A stretch of 64,000 bases of DNA, taken from Paenibacillus silvisoli (GTDB lineage Bacteria; Bacillota; Bacilli; Paenibacillales; Paenibacillaceae). Every line of letters begins with the position of its first letter. The stretch's first letter is position 1. The DNA is taken from NCBI RefSeq assembly GCF_030866765.1, contig NZ_CP133017.1, positions 1,827,001 to 1,891,000 of the forward strand. Reading direction: 5' to 3'. This document shows, piece by piece, positions 1-7,905 of the stretch. A model generated the notes under the pieces. That model saw only the letters and a program-made list of their open reading frames with translations, was not told the DNA's origin and ran no database searches. Both the position numbers and the translations under genes were made by a program.

Positions 1-50
1 GCGCTTGCACCCGGTACGACCAAGGATCCGCTGCTGCGATTATTAGCCAT
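1..50 (-). CDS. alpha/beta-type small acid-soluble spore protein (5' end only)
   Basis: Only the first 16 codons are in the window; the gene runs off the left edge. The peptide begins MANNRSSGSLVVPGAS, the usual start of alpha/beta SASPs, which coat and protect DNA in the dormant spore. An AAGGAGG ribosome binding site lies about 8 bases upstream of the ATG. A second complete SASP lies at 3398-3628, so this may be one of several paralogues. I could not place a clean sigma-G promoter upstream of this copy. Confidence 0.85.
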   Translation of the reverse strand, partial: MANNRSSGSLVVPGAS

Positions 51-243
51 CGTAATCACCTCCTTGTGTAAATCCAAGAAAGTATGTATGTCATCTCAAT
101 ACTTTGCTTAGATTTCTAAGGGAAGAAACTGCTCGCGCCGAACTGAACGGCTTCAGTTGTTTCTTCTTGACCCTTAGTATGGATTCACTGGAAGCTTTTA
201 TACGAATGTATACCCAACTTTTTGAATGTAATTTTTTCCAATT

Positions 244-576
244 TTATCGAAGGAAGCCTAACGCAAGCGGAAGCAAAAACAAGCCGTAATAGAACGCATT
301 CGCGATCGCGGAAGGGGACGGATCGTGGTTGCAGTCGCAGGCGGGAGCGTCGATGCCCTGCCATTTCTCCCAGGCGGTATGGAGCTGATAGATCGCCGTG
401 GCGAAGAGTCCCATGGCCGAAAGTTTCACGTAAAGACTTAGATTAGGCTCCACATATTGGAGCAGGCTGCCCGTTCGAACCAAATAAATGATGAACAATC
501 CGAAGCCGGTTAATATGCCGCTTCTTATGATGTGGTGGATCGCAGCGCGCTTCTGCGTGGTTATCATGACCGACAC
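244..576 (-). CDS. TIGR03943/YcgQ-type membrane protein, apparently truncated
   Basis: The 110-residue product has two hydrophobic segments (about residues 16-33 and 50-65), a short Cys/His stretch (CDCNHD, near 80-85) and a last hydrophobic stretch ending LPLALGFLR before TAA. This matches the N-terminal part of the TIGR03943/YcgQ family, whose members are about 270-290 residues with an extracellular C-terminal domain. That domain is missing: downstream of the stop no frame continues recognisably. It follows the permease gene by 7 bases, the same pairing as B. subtilis ycgR-ycgQ, which are controlled by the zinc regulator Zur. A role in metal handling is inferred from this pairing. It is either a decayed gene or a short family variant. 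Confidence 0.6.
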   Translation of the reverse strand: MSVMITTQKRAAIHHIIRSGILTGFGLFIIYLVRTGSLLQYVEPNLSLYVKLSAMGLFATAIYQLHTAWEKWQGIDAPACDCNHDPSPSAIANAFYYGLFLLPLALGFLR

Positions 577-583
577 GTCCTCC

Positions 584-1507
584 TTAAAGACCGGTTAGCA
601 GCTTCTCCGCCGCCAGAGACAGGACCCATACCGCCGCGACCAGGAAGAGGCAGATCGCCACGATGACTTTGCTGCGGAAGGCGGAGAAGAGCATGAGCAT
701 GCTTTTGACGTCGACCATGGGGCCGAACACGAGAAAGCCGAGCAGCGCGCCAGGACCGAAAATGCCATCGAAGGACGAGGCGATGAACGCGTCGGAGGTG
801 GAGCAGAGCGACAGCGCGAATGCGGCGCCCATCATGACAATCGTGGCCACTGCGGGATGCTGGCTGAGGGAGATCAGCACATTCGGATCAACGGTCGCTT
901 GCACGAAGGCCGTCAGCAGCGCGCCGATGATCAAATATTTGCCGATGTCGAAAAACTCGTCCGACGCATGATTGAAGGTGGCGTGTACCCTTTCGCGGAT
1001 GCCGCCATTCAAGCTTCCATGATTGTAATTGTGGCCATACGCGGATTCGCCGGAACGGCCGGTCGCGAAGGAGTGCATGCCGAGCTTGAGGGGACTGCGT
1101 TTCATGAACCGATACATCAGCAGTCCGAGCAGCATGCAGACCGCGAAGGCGATCCCCATACGGGCATAGGCGATGATCGGCTGCGAACGGAAGGCGCTTA
1201 GCGTAGAGGCGAGCACGATCGGATTGATGATCGGTCCGGCGAAAATAAACACCATGCCGATGTAAGGCGGCATCCCTTTGCGGATCAGCCGTCTCACGAC
1301 CGGAATCATGCCGCATTCGCACAAGGGCAGCAGCAGTCCGAGCAGACATCCGAACAGAACGCCGACGACCGGATTGGACGGCGTCAACCGGGCAATCATC
1401 GCGTCGGACACGAAAACCTGCAGCAGCGCCGAGAAGAAGACGCCGAGCAGGATGAACGGAAAGGCTTCTATGATGATGCTGATAAAAATATGCTGAAAGT
1501 CATGCAC
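584..1507 (-). CDS. UPF0718/YcgR-type permease
   Basis: Predicted inner-membrane permease of about 307 residues with roughly eight hydrophobic segments, and the family motif PLCECGMIPVVRR at about residues 61-73, where C63 and C65 could bind a metal. A His/Gly/Asn-rich cytoplasmic loop (around residues 145-165) sits mid-protein. The reading frame stays open to 1675, but the extra N-terminus is not membrane-like. I prefer the GTG at 1507, preceded by AAAGGAG, which gives a length close to YcgR (about 294). It is followed by the YcgQ-like gene. I see no clear Zur box. A hairpin (ATACCT, 10-base loop, AGGTAT) lies about 65 bases upstream of the start. Confidence 0.75.
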   Translation of the reverse strand: MHDFQHIFISIIIEAFPFILLGVFFSALLQVFVSDAMIARLTPSNPVVGVLFGCLLGLLLPLCECGMIPVVRRLIRKGMPPYIGMVFIFAGPIINPIVLASTLSAFRSQPIIAYARMGIAFAVCMLLGLLMYRFMKRSPLKLGMHSFATGRSGESAYGHNYNHGSLNGGIRERVHATFNHASDEFFDIGKYLIIGALLTAFVQATVDPNVLISLSQHPAVATIVMMGAAFALSLCSTSDAFIASSFDGIFGPGALLGFLVFGPMVDVKSMLMLFSAFRSKVIVAICLFLVAAVWVLSLAAEKLLTGL

Positions 1508-1668
1508 GGCGGTTCGCAGGCTCCTTTCGGGTGAGGCTAGCGAGCGGCGGTTTATAGGCCAGGCTATACCTCTTCTGTTAAAGGTATGCGGCAGGAGCGC
1601 GGAGCAGGACAGCCAGTGGGAGACAAATTTTCGCGGAGGAGACGCCCGCAGATAGGCGATTGGCATGC

Positions 1669-1696
1669 TTGACATTTAAGCCGGAGGGAGTATAAT
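1669..1696 (+). promoter_or_regulatory. sigma-A promoter of trpS T-box transcript
   Basis: Consensus TTGACA (1669-1674) and TATAAT (1691-1696) hexamers separated by 16 bases. Transcription would start near 1703, just before the T-box stem I. Confidence 0.8.
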
Positions 1697-1699
1697 TTC

Positions 1700-1973
1700 A
1701 CCTAAATACTGTGATGGGAACAAGTAAGCGCGGAAGGGCTGCTCAGAGAGCCGGTGGTTGGTGCGAACCGGTGCATGCGTCCGAGGCTGAATGGATCCCG
1801 GAGTAGAGACGAGGAAAGCGGTCATCATCGATCCGCCGTATGCGTCTTCGTATTCGCTCCGCGTTAAGGAGCTTGAGGTTTGCAGTCTGCCGCGCGTGAA
1901 TGCGGTTGTTCGGGCAAACGAATTAGGGTGGCACCACGGTCCTCGTCCCTTGCGGCGGAGGGCTTTTTTTGCG
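1700..1973 (+). promoter_or_regulatory. T-box leader, tryptophan specifier
   Basis: This is a T-box riboswitch that reads uncharged tRNA-Trp. Visible elements in order: the K-turn and AGTA motif of stem I (GATGGGAACAAGTA near 1710-1724); the distal AGAG loop (about 1745-1765); the specifier loop GAATGGATCCC with codon UGG at 1792-1794; the conserved antiterminator bulge AGGGTGGCACCACGG (1925-1939); and a terminator hairpin followed by seven T (about 1938-1970). The UGG specifier agrees with trpS downstream. Uncharged tRNA-Trp should stabilise the antiterminator and allow trpS expression. Confidence 0.93.
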
Positions 1974-1989
1974 TTCAAAAATAACGATC

Positions 1990-2053
1990 AGCGGAGAGAG
2001 TTTGACTCCGTCAAACACCCAAAGCGGAGAGAGTTTGACTCCGTCAAACACCC
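1990..2053 (+). repeat. tandem 31-bp repeat with internal palindromes, trpS leader
   Basis: Two identical 31-base units (1990-2020 and 2023-2053) separated by AA, between the T-box terminator and the trpS ribosome binding site. Each contains the palindrome GTTTGACTCCGTCAAAC (7-bp arms, 3-base loop) and an overlapping alternative stem CGGAG/CTCCG. The function is unknown. Confidence 0.9.
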
Positions 2054-2073
2054 TATTACAGGAGGAAACGACT

Positions 2074-3060
2074 ATGCCACGCGTATTATCAGGCATTCAA
2101 CCGAGCGGTCAACTAACGCTCGGCAATTACATCGGCGCCATTCAAAACTTCGTTAAACTGCAGGAAACCCATGAATGCTTCTTCATGGTCGTCGATTTGC
2201 ACGCGATTACGGTTCCACAAGAGCCGGCGGCGCTCAGAGAGCAAACGGAATCGGTAGCGGCGCTGTTCATCGCGGCAGGCATCGATCCGGCCAAAGCGAG
2301 CGTATTCGCGCAATCCCACGTCGCCCCGCACGCGGAGCTTGGCTGGTTGTTCACGACGCTTGCTTACATGGGCGAGCTCGAGCGCATGACGCAGTTCAAA
2401 GATAAGTCCAGCGGCAAAGATTCCGTAGGCGCAGGCCTGTTCGTGTACCCGACGCTCATGGCGGCCGATATTCTGTTGTACAACGCGGATCTCGTGCCGG
2501 TCGGCGACGACCAGAAGCAGCACTTGGAGCTGACGCGCGATCTGGCGGCACGTTTCAATCAGCGCTACGGCGACATGTTCACCATTCCGGAGCCGTACAT
2601 TCCGAAGGTCGGCGCACGCATCATGTCGCTTGACGACGGCACGAAGAAGATGAGCAAGAGCAATCCGAACCCGGCCAGCTATATCGCGCTGCTGGATCCG
2701 CCGGATGTCATCCGCAAAAAAATCAGCCGCGCGACGACGGATTCCGGCCGCGATGTCGTATTCAATCCGGCCGAGAAGCCGGAGGTCAGCAACCTGATGA
2801 GCATCTACTCGCACTGCGCGGGGATTACGCTGGACGAAATTACGGCCCGCTACGAAGGACAAGGCTACGGCGCGTTCAAGAAAGACTTGGCGGAGCATGT
2901 CGTCGCCAAGCTGGAGCCGCTGCAGCAGCGTTACGCGGAAATCCGCAGCTCGGGCGAGATTCATCAGATTCTCAAGCAAGGCGCGGAACAAGTTTCGGTC
3001 ATTGCCGAGAAGACGCTTCGCGAAGCGAAAGAGAGAATGGGCTTTCTTCTGCCCCGCTAA
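2074..3060 (+). CDS. trpS: tryptophanyl-tRNA synthetase
   Basis: Class I aminoacyl-tRNA synthetase that charges tRNA-Trp in the cytoplasm. At 328 residues it matches bacterial TrpRS. The N-terminus MPRVLSGIQPSGQLTLGNYIGA carries the HIGH-equivalent region, and KMSKS is at residues 192-196. The ATG at 2074 is chosen because AGGAGG lies 8 bases upstream; the frame stays open further 5' only through the leader repeats. The Trp T-box just upstream confirms the identity. A strong terminator follows at 3080. Confidence 0.98.
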   Translation: MPRVLSGIQPSGQLTLGNYIGAIQNFVKLQETHECFFMVVDLHAITVPQEPAALREQTESVAALFIAAGIDPAKASVFAQSHVAPHAELGWLFTTLAYMGELERMTQFKDKSSGKDSVGAGLFVYPTLMAADILLYNADLVPVGDDQKQHLELTRDLAARFNQRYGDMFTIPEPYIPKVGARIMSLDDGTKKMSKSNPNPASYIALLDPPDVIRKKISRATTDSGRDVVFNPAEKPEVSNLMSIYSHCAGITLDEITARYEGQGYGAFKKDLAEHVVAKLEPLQQRYAEIRSSGEIHQILKQGAEQVSVIAEKTLREAKERMGFLLPR

Positions 3061-3079
3061 TATGTAGAAAATAAACAAA

Positions 3080-3130
3080 GACGCCGCAGGCGAGGGATAG
3101 CGATTATCCCTGCTTGCGGCGTCTCATTTT
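3080..3130. terminator. bidirectional intrinsic terminator (trpS / YlaF-like)
   Basis: Long hairpin with arms GACGCCGCAGGCGAGGGATA and TATCCCTGCTTGCGGCGTC, followed by a T-rich stretch on the plus strand. The stop codon of the converging small gene (3104-3106) lies inside the hairpin. Confidence 0.85.
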
Positions 3131-3280
3131 TGCGCCGACGACGAATCCGGTTCCGATACTGCCAATCGTCAAGAGGAAGAACAAGGCGGCCAGCCATCCA
3201 TTATAGCTGATGGAGATAGCGGTAGCGCTCATCAGAAGCACCGAAAAAACCGCGAAAAACAAGGACATTCGCTTCGACAT
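3104..3280 (-). CDS. DUF5325/YlaF-type small membrane protein
   Basis: The 58-residue product begins MSKRMSLFFAVFSVLLMSATA and has two predicted transmembrane helices with a basic tail (KMRRRKQG). It resembles B. subtilis YlaF (DUF5325, about 62 residues), whose function is unknown. The ATG at 3280 is preferred over longer in-frame starts because AAGGAGA lies about 8 bases upstream. Its stop codon is within the terminator shared with trpS. Confidence 0.7.
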   Translation of the reverse strand: MSKRMSLFFAVFSVLLMSATAISISYNGWLAALFFLLTIGSIGTGFVVGAKMRRRKQG

Positions 3281-3323
3281 AGCAAACAGTCTCCTTAACT
3301 TCATAAATTCTTTACGGACTTTA

Positions 3324-3353
3324 GCATATTCTTCTCGCAAACGAATCATAATA
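3324..3353 (+). promoter_or_regulatory. sigma-G promoter of SASP gene
   Basis: GCATA (3324-3328), an 18-base spacer and CATAATA (3347-3353) fit the forespore sigma-G consensus (GHATR, 18 bases, CATNHTA) at every defined position. The SASP start codon is 45 bases downstream. Confidence 0.85.
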
Positions 3354-3397
3354 AGTTTGCAACACACCATCGTAAGAGATGAAAGGAGAATTTCCAC

Positions 3398-3628
3398 ATG
3401 GCAGGACAACAATCTCGTAGCAGCAACACGCTGGTAGTACCACAAGCAACAGCAGCGCTTCAACAAATGAAATACGAAGCGGCGCAAGAGCTCGGTATTG
3501 CAATTCCTCAAGACGGCTACTATGGTAATGTCTCTACGCGTGATGCAGGCTCACTTGGAGGATACATCACACGTAAACTCGTCCAAATTGCAGAGCAACA
3601 ACTTTCGGGACAATCCAATTTCCGCTAA
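3398..3628 (+). CDS. alpha/beta-type small acid-soluble spore protein
   Basis: The 76-residue SASP has both family signatures: the KYEAAQELGI segment with the GPR protease cleavage context (about residues 27-37) and the C-terminal GGYITRKLVQIAEQQL segment. It binds forespore DNA, protects it from UV and heat, and is degraded at germination. The ribosome binding site is GAAAGGAG, about 9 bases upstream. A near-perfect sigma-G promoter and a strong terminator make this a single-gene unit. Confidence 0.97.
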   Translation: MAGQQSRSSNTLVVPQATAALQQMKYEAAQELGIAIPQDGYYGNVSTRDAGSLGGYITRKLVQIAEQQLSGQSNFR

Positions 3629-3666
3629 GTTCGAGCTCAAGCAGGAATCTCCACAAAGTAACAGTC

Positions 3667-3703
3667 AGAAGCTCAAGGGCAACCTTGAGCTTCTGTTTTT
3701 TTA
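3667..3703 (+). terminator. intrinsic terminator of SASP gene
   Basis: Perfect 12-bp stem AGAAGCTCAAGG / CCTTGAGCTTCT with a GCAA tetraloop, followed by GTTTTTTT. Confidence 0.95.
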
Positions 3704-3772
3704 TCCCATGTCGAGGTGCGCAAGAAAACAGGCGAAAGCCCCTTCTATTGTGCAAGAAGAGGCTTCCTCAAG

Positions 3773-4759
3773 TCAATACGTATTCATTCTCAGCCGTTTC
3801 TGCAGCCGATCCTCGCTGAGCCAGCCGACATACGAGCCGAGCGTCTTAAATTCCGTATCCATCAGCAGCACGCCGACGAACGGGTACTGCTTGCGGTGGC
3901 GGTAACGGACATCGGACCAGCGCACCTCATAGCCCCAAGGGTGCTCCTGCACTTCGGCGCAGGCAAAGGAGGTGAAATAAAGGAACGCTCGGATCGAGTG
4001 GTCGTTCTTCGATTTTTCGACCGCGGGATGATCGGAGCACTTGGCCCGGTCCATCCAGCGCAGCTTGCCGTGCCGGTAATCGCCGATAAGGAAGGAGCCG
4101 TCGGTCCGGCGCTTCACCACGTTCCAATCATATAACGAGATGGTTGGAATGAGAATGTAGCGTTCTCCGTCCTCGTGCAGCTCGTCGACCCGCACCAGCT
4201 GCTTCTGCAGCGCGCGGTGGGCTGACGTCCTCCAGCAGTAATAAACGATAAGGAACGCGTACAGCAGCGGGAAGATCAGCTGCGGATCGCCGATTTTGAG
4301 CGCCCATAGCGCGATGGCGATCAGATGGGCCAAGAAGATGACCGGGTCGAAAATATGAATGATATTCCAGGAAATCCACTTCTCGTTGAACGGCCGCATC
4401 GCCTGCGTTCCGTAGGTGTTGAACAGATCGCTGAAGACGTGGACGACGACCGCGAGCAGCACCCAGCCGCCTAGATGAAGCCAAGGAAGCTGGAAACGGA
4501 AAAACAGCTGAAGGATTGACGTGATGAGCACGGTCCAGATGACGATGGCCGGCAGAGAATGCGATGCGCCGCGATGGTTTCGAATATAAGCCGCATTGCT
4601 CTTGAAGCGGAGCAAACCGTCGAGATCGGGGGCCTGCGAGCCGGCAACCGTGCCGATCAGGACGGCGGCGTATAGCGTCTGATCCGATGCGACGACGGGA
4701 TCGACGGAAGCGAGTCCCGCGAGCCCGAGTCCCATGACCAAATGCGTTCCGCTATCCAT
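3773..4759 (-). CDS. YfhP-type membrane-bound metal-dependent hydrolase (DUF457)
   Basis: The 328-residue protein begins MDSGTHLVMGLGLAGLASVDP and contains QAPDLDGLLR (near 43-52), RNHRGASHS (near 60-68) and VVHVFSDLFNTYGTQ (near 105-119). These are the His/Asp motifs of the YdjM/YfhP family. Four to five hydrophobic segments follow the first motif. The length equals B. subtilis YfhP (327). The biochemical substrate is not established. The ATG at 4759 has GAGGAGG about 8 bases upstream. Confidence 0.85.
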   Translation of the reverse strand: MDSGTHLVMGLGLAGLASVDPVVASDQTLYAAVLIGTVAGSQAPDLDGLLRFKSNAAYIRNHRGASHSLPAIVIWTVLITSILQLFFRFQLPWLHLGGWVLLAVVVHVFSDLFNTYGTQAMRPFNEKWISWNIIHIFDPVIFLAHLIAIALWALKIGDPQLIFPLLYAFLIVYYCWRTSAHRALQKQLVRVDELHEDGERYILIPTISLYDWNVVKRRTDGSFLIGDYRHGKLRWMDRAKCSDHPAVEKSKNDHSIRAFLYFTSFACAEVQEHPWGYEVRWSDVRYRHRKQYPFVGVLLMDTEFKTLGSYVGWLSEDRLQKRLRMNTY

Positions 4760-4932
4760 GGATGGAACCTCCTCGTTTGCGTTAGCCTTGGTGTGGAATT
4801 GTTCATTTTGTGTATACTTCTATATGTACGCTTCAGTATTTTCCGAATCGTGGGCGATTATAACTAAATCTTTGGCCGCGTCCGTTTTGAGGCGGAGCTG
4901 CGCGTCCCGTAAATAAAGGAAGGAGCTCGGAC

Positions 4933-5226
4933 ATGTATATTTGTTTCGTGGAATACCATATCGCGCCAGAATTCGAGCAAACGTACCGGAGCTGGATCGC
5001 GGAGAAGCCGGGGAACGGCGAGGCGTTTCAGCTGTATGAGGGAACCGATCAGCCGCTGCTGTTCGTGGAAGTGTGGGAGGCGGCGAGCGAGCAAGAAGCG
5101 CTGGACATCAAAAAAGAACGCTGCGGCGAGCGTTCTTCTTGGCATGAAATGGCGGGATGGGTTCCGGGGGGGAGCGCCAAAGTCCATTCATGGACGTTTA
5201 AGCCGATTAGCGGCCGGTTGGCGTGA
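4933..5226 (+). CDS. small conserved protein, possible dimeric alpha/beta-barrel fold
   Basis: The 97-residue soluble protein begins MYICFVEYHIAPEFEQTYRSW. The pattern of a short strand, a helix, strand LLFVEVWEA and an acidic/basic helix resembles dimeric alpha/beta-barrel (monooxygenase-like) proteins, but I cannot assign a family. GGAAGGAGCT precedes the ATG at good distance. Its last 20 bases overlap the 3' end of the converging gerQ gene, so the two mRNAs are complementary at their ends. Confidence 0.65.
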   Translation: MYICFVEYHIAPEFEQTYRSWIAEKPGNGEAFQLYEGTDQPLLFVEVWEAASEQEALDIKKERCGERSSWHEMAGWVPGGSAKVHSWTFKPISGRLA

Positions 5227-5713
5227 GCGGAACTTGATTCGTAATCGTTTGGCCGTTGAACGTATATTCGTAGTTGATCGGGCCGTCGAACGTCACGTAG
5301 TCGAGGTTAAGCGTAAGCAGTAAGTAGCGCATGCCGGTGGAAGGATCGCTGATGATGATATGGTCGCGTCCGGCAGCTTCGATGATGCCGCGGAATACTT
5401 TGGCGTTCCATTCGCGGTTGTTTTCGTACGTCATATAAAAGGTAGCCATTTTGCCGCGGTTCAAGCGCAAAATGTTCTCTACATACGATTCTTCAGTTGC
5501 AGGCACGGTAACGACATTGCCGCCTGCGGGCGTAACGAAGGATCCGCTGGGTACTTGTGGGGGCATCGCAGCGGATGCTCCTGCCACGAATGGAGTCGGA
5601 ACCGGAGTCGGCAGCGGCGTCGCGGTCGGGTGCTGATAGTACCCGTATCCGCCCGGGAATCCTCCTGTGCTTGCTGGACTTACCGCTGTGTTGTTCCAAT
5701 AACCGTTTGACAT
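5207..5713 (-). CDS. gerQ: spore coat protein GerQ
   Basis: The 168-residue protein has a Gly/Pro/Thr/Ala-rich N-terminal half and a conserved C-terminal half (ESYVENILRLNRGKMATFYMTYEN, then FRGIIEAAGRDHIIISDPSTGMRYLLL) typical of GerQ (YwdL). GerQ is cross-linked into the coat and is required for CwlJ function during germination. It follows cwlJ by about 46 bases, the conserved cwlJ-gerQ order. The ATG at 5713 is preferred over an in-frame TTG nine bases upstream, which would sit on top of the GAGGA ribosome binding site. Confidence 0.95.
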   Translation of the reverse strand: MSNGYWNNTAVSPASTGGFPGGYGYYQHPTATPLPTPVPTPFVAGASAAMPPQVPSGSFVTPAGGNVVTVPATEESYVENILRLNRGKMATFYMTYENNREWNAKVFRGIIEAAGRDHIIISDPSTGMRYLLLTLNLDYVTFDGPINYEYTFNGQTITNQVPLTPTGR

Positions 5714-5759
5714 AGAACTCAATTCCTCACTTTCGTTTCTTCAACTTTAATCGGTTTTG

Positions 5760-6182
5760 TTAAAATACGCGCGGGCATTCTTCCGGCTGCGGGTTGTAGA
5801 AGCAATGCGCCTTGAATTTGCCCACGAGCTTTTGGTCCCACCACGTTGGCGGGCAGCTGCCGGCCGGGCGGAAATACCACAGCGCGTTCGACGAAGGCCA
5901 CAGCCGTTCGCCGTTGATCACGCGTCTGGCCAGCGCGAGCTCATTGTCTCTGGCAGCTTGATAGAAGTAGCCTTTCTGCGTTGCTTCGAATCCTCCGGGG
6001 CTTTGGAATACCATCTGTTGAATGGTGCGAATGTTTTTGAAGTCGATACAGTTACCCAGCACACGGTTTACGCCAACGTTGCCTACCATCAACATGCCCT
6101 GGTTGCCTTCGCCTTCGGCTTCCGCGCGTAGGAGCCTTGCCAGCAGTTTGACTTCTTCGGAGTTTGATTTGATAACTGCCAT
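5760..6182 (-). CDS. cwlJ: spore cortex-lytic enzyme CwlJ
   Basis: The 140-residue hydrolase has the SleB/CwlJ catalytic fold: LLARLLRAEAEGEGNQGMLMVGNVGVNRV (near 14-42) with the conserved glutamates, then NALWYFRPA and a C-terminal Cys/Pro-rich tail. It lacks the N-terminal peptidoglycan-binding domain of SleB, as expected for CwlJ (142 residues in B. subtilis). It degrades spore cortex peptidoglycan at germination and depends on GerQ, encoded immediately downstream. The ATG has AAAGGAAGTGG upstream at a slightly long spacing. Confidence 0.95.
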   Translation of the reverse strand: MAVIKSNSEEVKLLARLLRAEAEGEGNQGMLMVGNVGVNRVLGNCIDFKNIRTIQQMVFQSPGGFEATQKGYFYQAARDNELALARRVINGERLWPSSNALWYFRPAGSCPPTWWDQKLVGKFKAHCFYNPQPEECPRVF

Positions 6183-6301
6183 GTCGCTTACATTCCACTT
6201 CCTTTCGCTCGGTTAGGCTAATGACCACAATGACAGTGTATTGAGGAGTGGGCGAAATGGTTCCTGGGTGGTGTCAATTTCATGAACAACAACCGCGAAC
6301 A

Positions 6302-6330
6302 TTGTCAACAGCATGTTTTTTCGGTATGAT
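6302..6330 (+). promoter_or_regulatory. sigma-A promoter upstream of ctaB
   Basis: TTGTCA (6302-6307), a 17-base spacer and TATGAT (6325-6330), 72 bases before the ctaB start. The rest of the 6183-6402 gap shows no gene. Confidence 0.7.
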
Positions 6331-6402
6331 TAAGAACGATTTTAAAGCCAAGATTAGTGGGCGTTTCGTCGCTCAGAGGCATAGGAAACGGGGAGACTGG
6401 CT

Positions 6403-7263
6403 GTGTTTAAAGAATATGTGGCCCTGACCAAACCGAAGCTGTTGCGTTTAAACGCTTTCGCTGCGTTCGGTGGATTTTGGGTCGCTTCCAAATGGGATAT
6501 CGACTGGCTGCTGCTGCTCTACATGCTTATCGGCTCGCTGCTTTTAATGGCATCGGCCTGCGTCATTAATAACTATTGGGATCGCGAGCTGGACAAGAAG
6601 ATGGAGCGCACGAAGAACCGCGCGCTGCCGACGAACCGGCTAAGCCCGACGAACGTGCTGATCTACGGCATCGTGCTTGGCATACTGGGACTTGCCGTCT
6701 TGTTCACGCTTGTTAATCCGCTTTCGGGCTGGCTCGGCTTGCTCGGATTTTTCTTCTACGTCGTCGTGTACACGATGTGGCTGAAGCGGACGTCGACGTG
6801 GAGCACCTCGATCGGCGGCGTTTCCGGCGCCATGCCTCCGGTAATCGGCTACTGCGCCGTGACTGGCGTTGTCGACGAAGGCGCGTGGCTGCTGTTCGCG
6901 CTGTTGTTTCTGTGGCAGCCGGCCCATTTCTGGTCGCTGGCCATCAGACGCGTGGAGGAATACCGCGCCGCGGGCTTCCCGCTGCTTCCGGTCGTGAAGG
7001 GGATTCACCGCACGAAGCTGCAGATGAACCCGTACATTTTGCTCCTGATTCCGACCGGGATTTTGTTTTTCACTTTCGACTATGTAGGCTATGCGTTTCT
7101 GATCATTTCGCTGGCAGGCAGCGTGCTATGGCTCATTCACACGCTGGCAGGTTTGAAGGCGAAGGATGTTAACAAGTGGGCGAAAACAAACTTTATCATT
7201 TCCATTAATTATTTGATGATCGTATTTCTTGTCATGATCGCTGACACGAACGGGATCGGTTAG
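6403..7263 (+). CDS. ctaB: protoheme IX farnesyltransferase (heme O synthase)
   Basis: Membrane prenyltransferase of 286 residues that adds the farnesyl group of farnesyl diphosphate to heme B to give heme O. The UbiA-family motif NNYWDRELDKKMERTKNR (near 51-68) supplies the Mg-binding Asp residues; eight or nine hydrophobic helices follow. The start is GTG at 6403, with GGGGAG about 8 bases upstream. The next gene encodes a SCO protein 13 bases downstream, a common cytochrome oxidase assembly pairing. Heme A synthase (ctaA) is elsewhere in the window at 21362. Confidence 0.95.
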   Translation: MFKEYVALTKPKLLRLNAFAAFGGFWVASKWDIDWLLLLYMLIGSLLLMASACVINNYWDRELDKKMERTKNRALPTNRLSPTNVLIYGIVLGILGLAVLFTLVNPLSGWLGLLGFFFYVVVYTMWLKRTSTWSTSIGGVSGAMPPVIGYCAVTGVVDEGAWLLFALLFLWQPAHFWSLAIRRVEEYRAAGFPLLPVVKGIHRTKLQMNPYILLLIPTGILFFTFDYVGYAFLIISLAGSVLWLIHTLAGLKAKDVNKWAKTNFIISINYLMIVFLVMIADTNGIG

Positions 7264-7276
7264 GAGGGCGATTTCA

Positions 7277-7897
7277 TTGCCTGTTTTACGGAAGTACGGT
7301 TTTACGATTGCGGTGCTTGTCCTCTGCGCGGCGATGGGACTTTACTTGTATCTCTCGTCTACGAAGGATGCGAAGGTGAATCTCGATCAGAACTTGAAGG
7401 TGCCGAACTTTCAGCTGACGGATATGGACGGCGAGAGCGTTTCGCTCGCGGATTCGAACGGCAAGGTGCGGGTCATCTATTTCTTCTACGCGAACTGTCC
7501 CGACATTTGCCCGCCGACGACCTTCCTGATGACGCAGCTGCAGGACAAGCTGAAGGATAGCGGCGTGTACGGCAAAGATGTGGAGTTTATGTCGATCACC
7601 TTCGATCCGGACCGCGATACGGCGGAAAACATGCGCAAATTCGCCGATAAGTTCGACATCGACAAGAGCGCTTGGACGTTCCTGCGCGGCAACAGCGAGG
7701 AAGAAACGAAGAAGCTGATGACGGACTTCGGGCTGGGGCTTGTGAAGGACCCGGCGACGAACCTGTTCACGCATACGGACACGATCACCTTCGTCGACCG
7801 CGAAGGCGTGGTCCGGAAATATATGACGGGCTCGATTGACGAGAACCAGAACGCGGACAAGCTTGCGGAAGTCGTGGACGCGCTGGTGGAAGAGTAG
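7277..7897 (+). CDS. SCO1/SenC family copper chaperone
   Basis: The 206-residue membrane-anchored thioredoxin-fold protein has an N-terminal helix (residues 7-27) and the copper motif CPDIC with C74 and C78; the third ligand is H166 in FTHTDT. SCO proteins deliver copper to the CuA site of cytochrome c oxidase. The TTG start has GGAGGG about 8 bases upstream and follows ctaB by 13 bases, so the two are probably co-transcribed. The counterpart in B. subtilis is YpmQ. Confidence 0.93.
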   Translation: MPVLRKYGFTIAVLVLCAAMGLYLYLSSTKDAKVNLDQNLKVPNFQLTDMDGESVSLADSNGKVRVIYFFYANCPDICPPTTFLMTQLQDKLKDSGVYGKDVEFMSITFDPDRDTAENMRKFADKFDIDKSAWTFLRGNSEEETKKLMTDFGLGLVKDPATNLFTHTDTITFVDREGVVRKYMTGSIDENQNADKLAEVVDALVEE

Positions 7898-7905
7898 AGG
7901 CCGGC

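Noticed and set aside
1990-2053. TRAP (mtrB) binding site in the trpS leader
   Set aside because: Only a few GAG triplets per unit, without the regular 2-3 base spacing of 9-11 triplets that TRAP needs.
1990-2053. Two-unit CRISPR-like repeat
   Set aside because: The units are separated by only two bases, so there is no spacer.
2113-3078. 321-codon minus-strand frame opposite trpS
   Set aside because: Arg/Leu-rich antisense shadow of trpS with no ribosome binding site.
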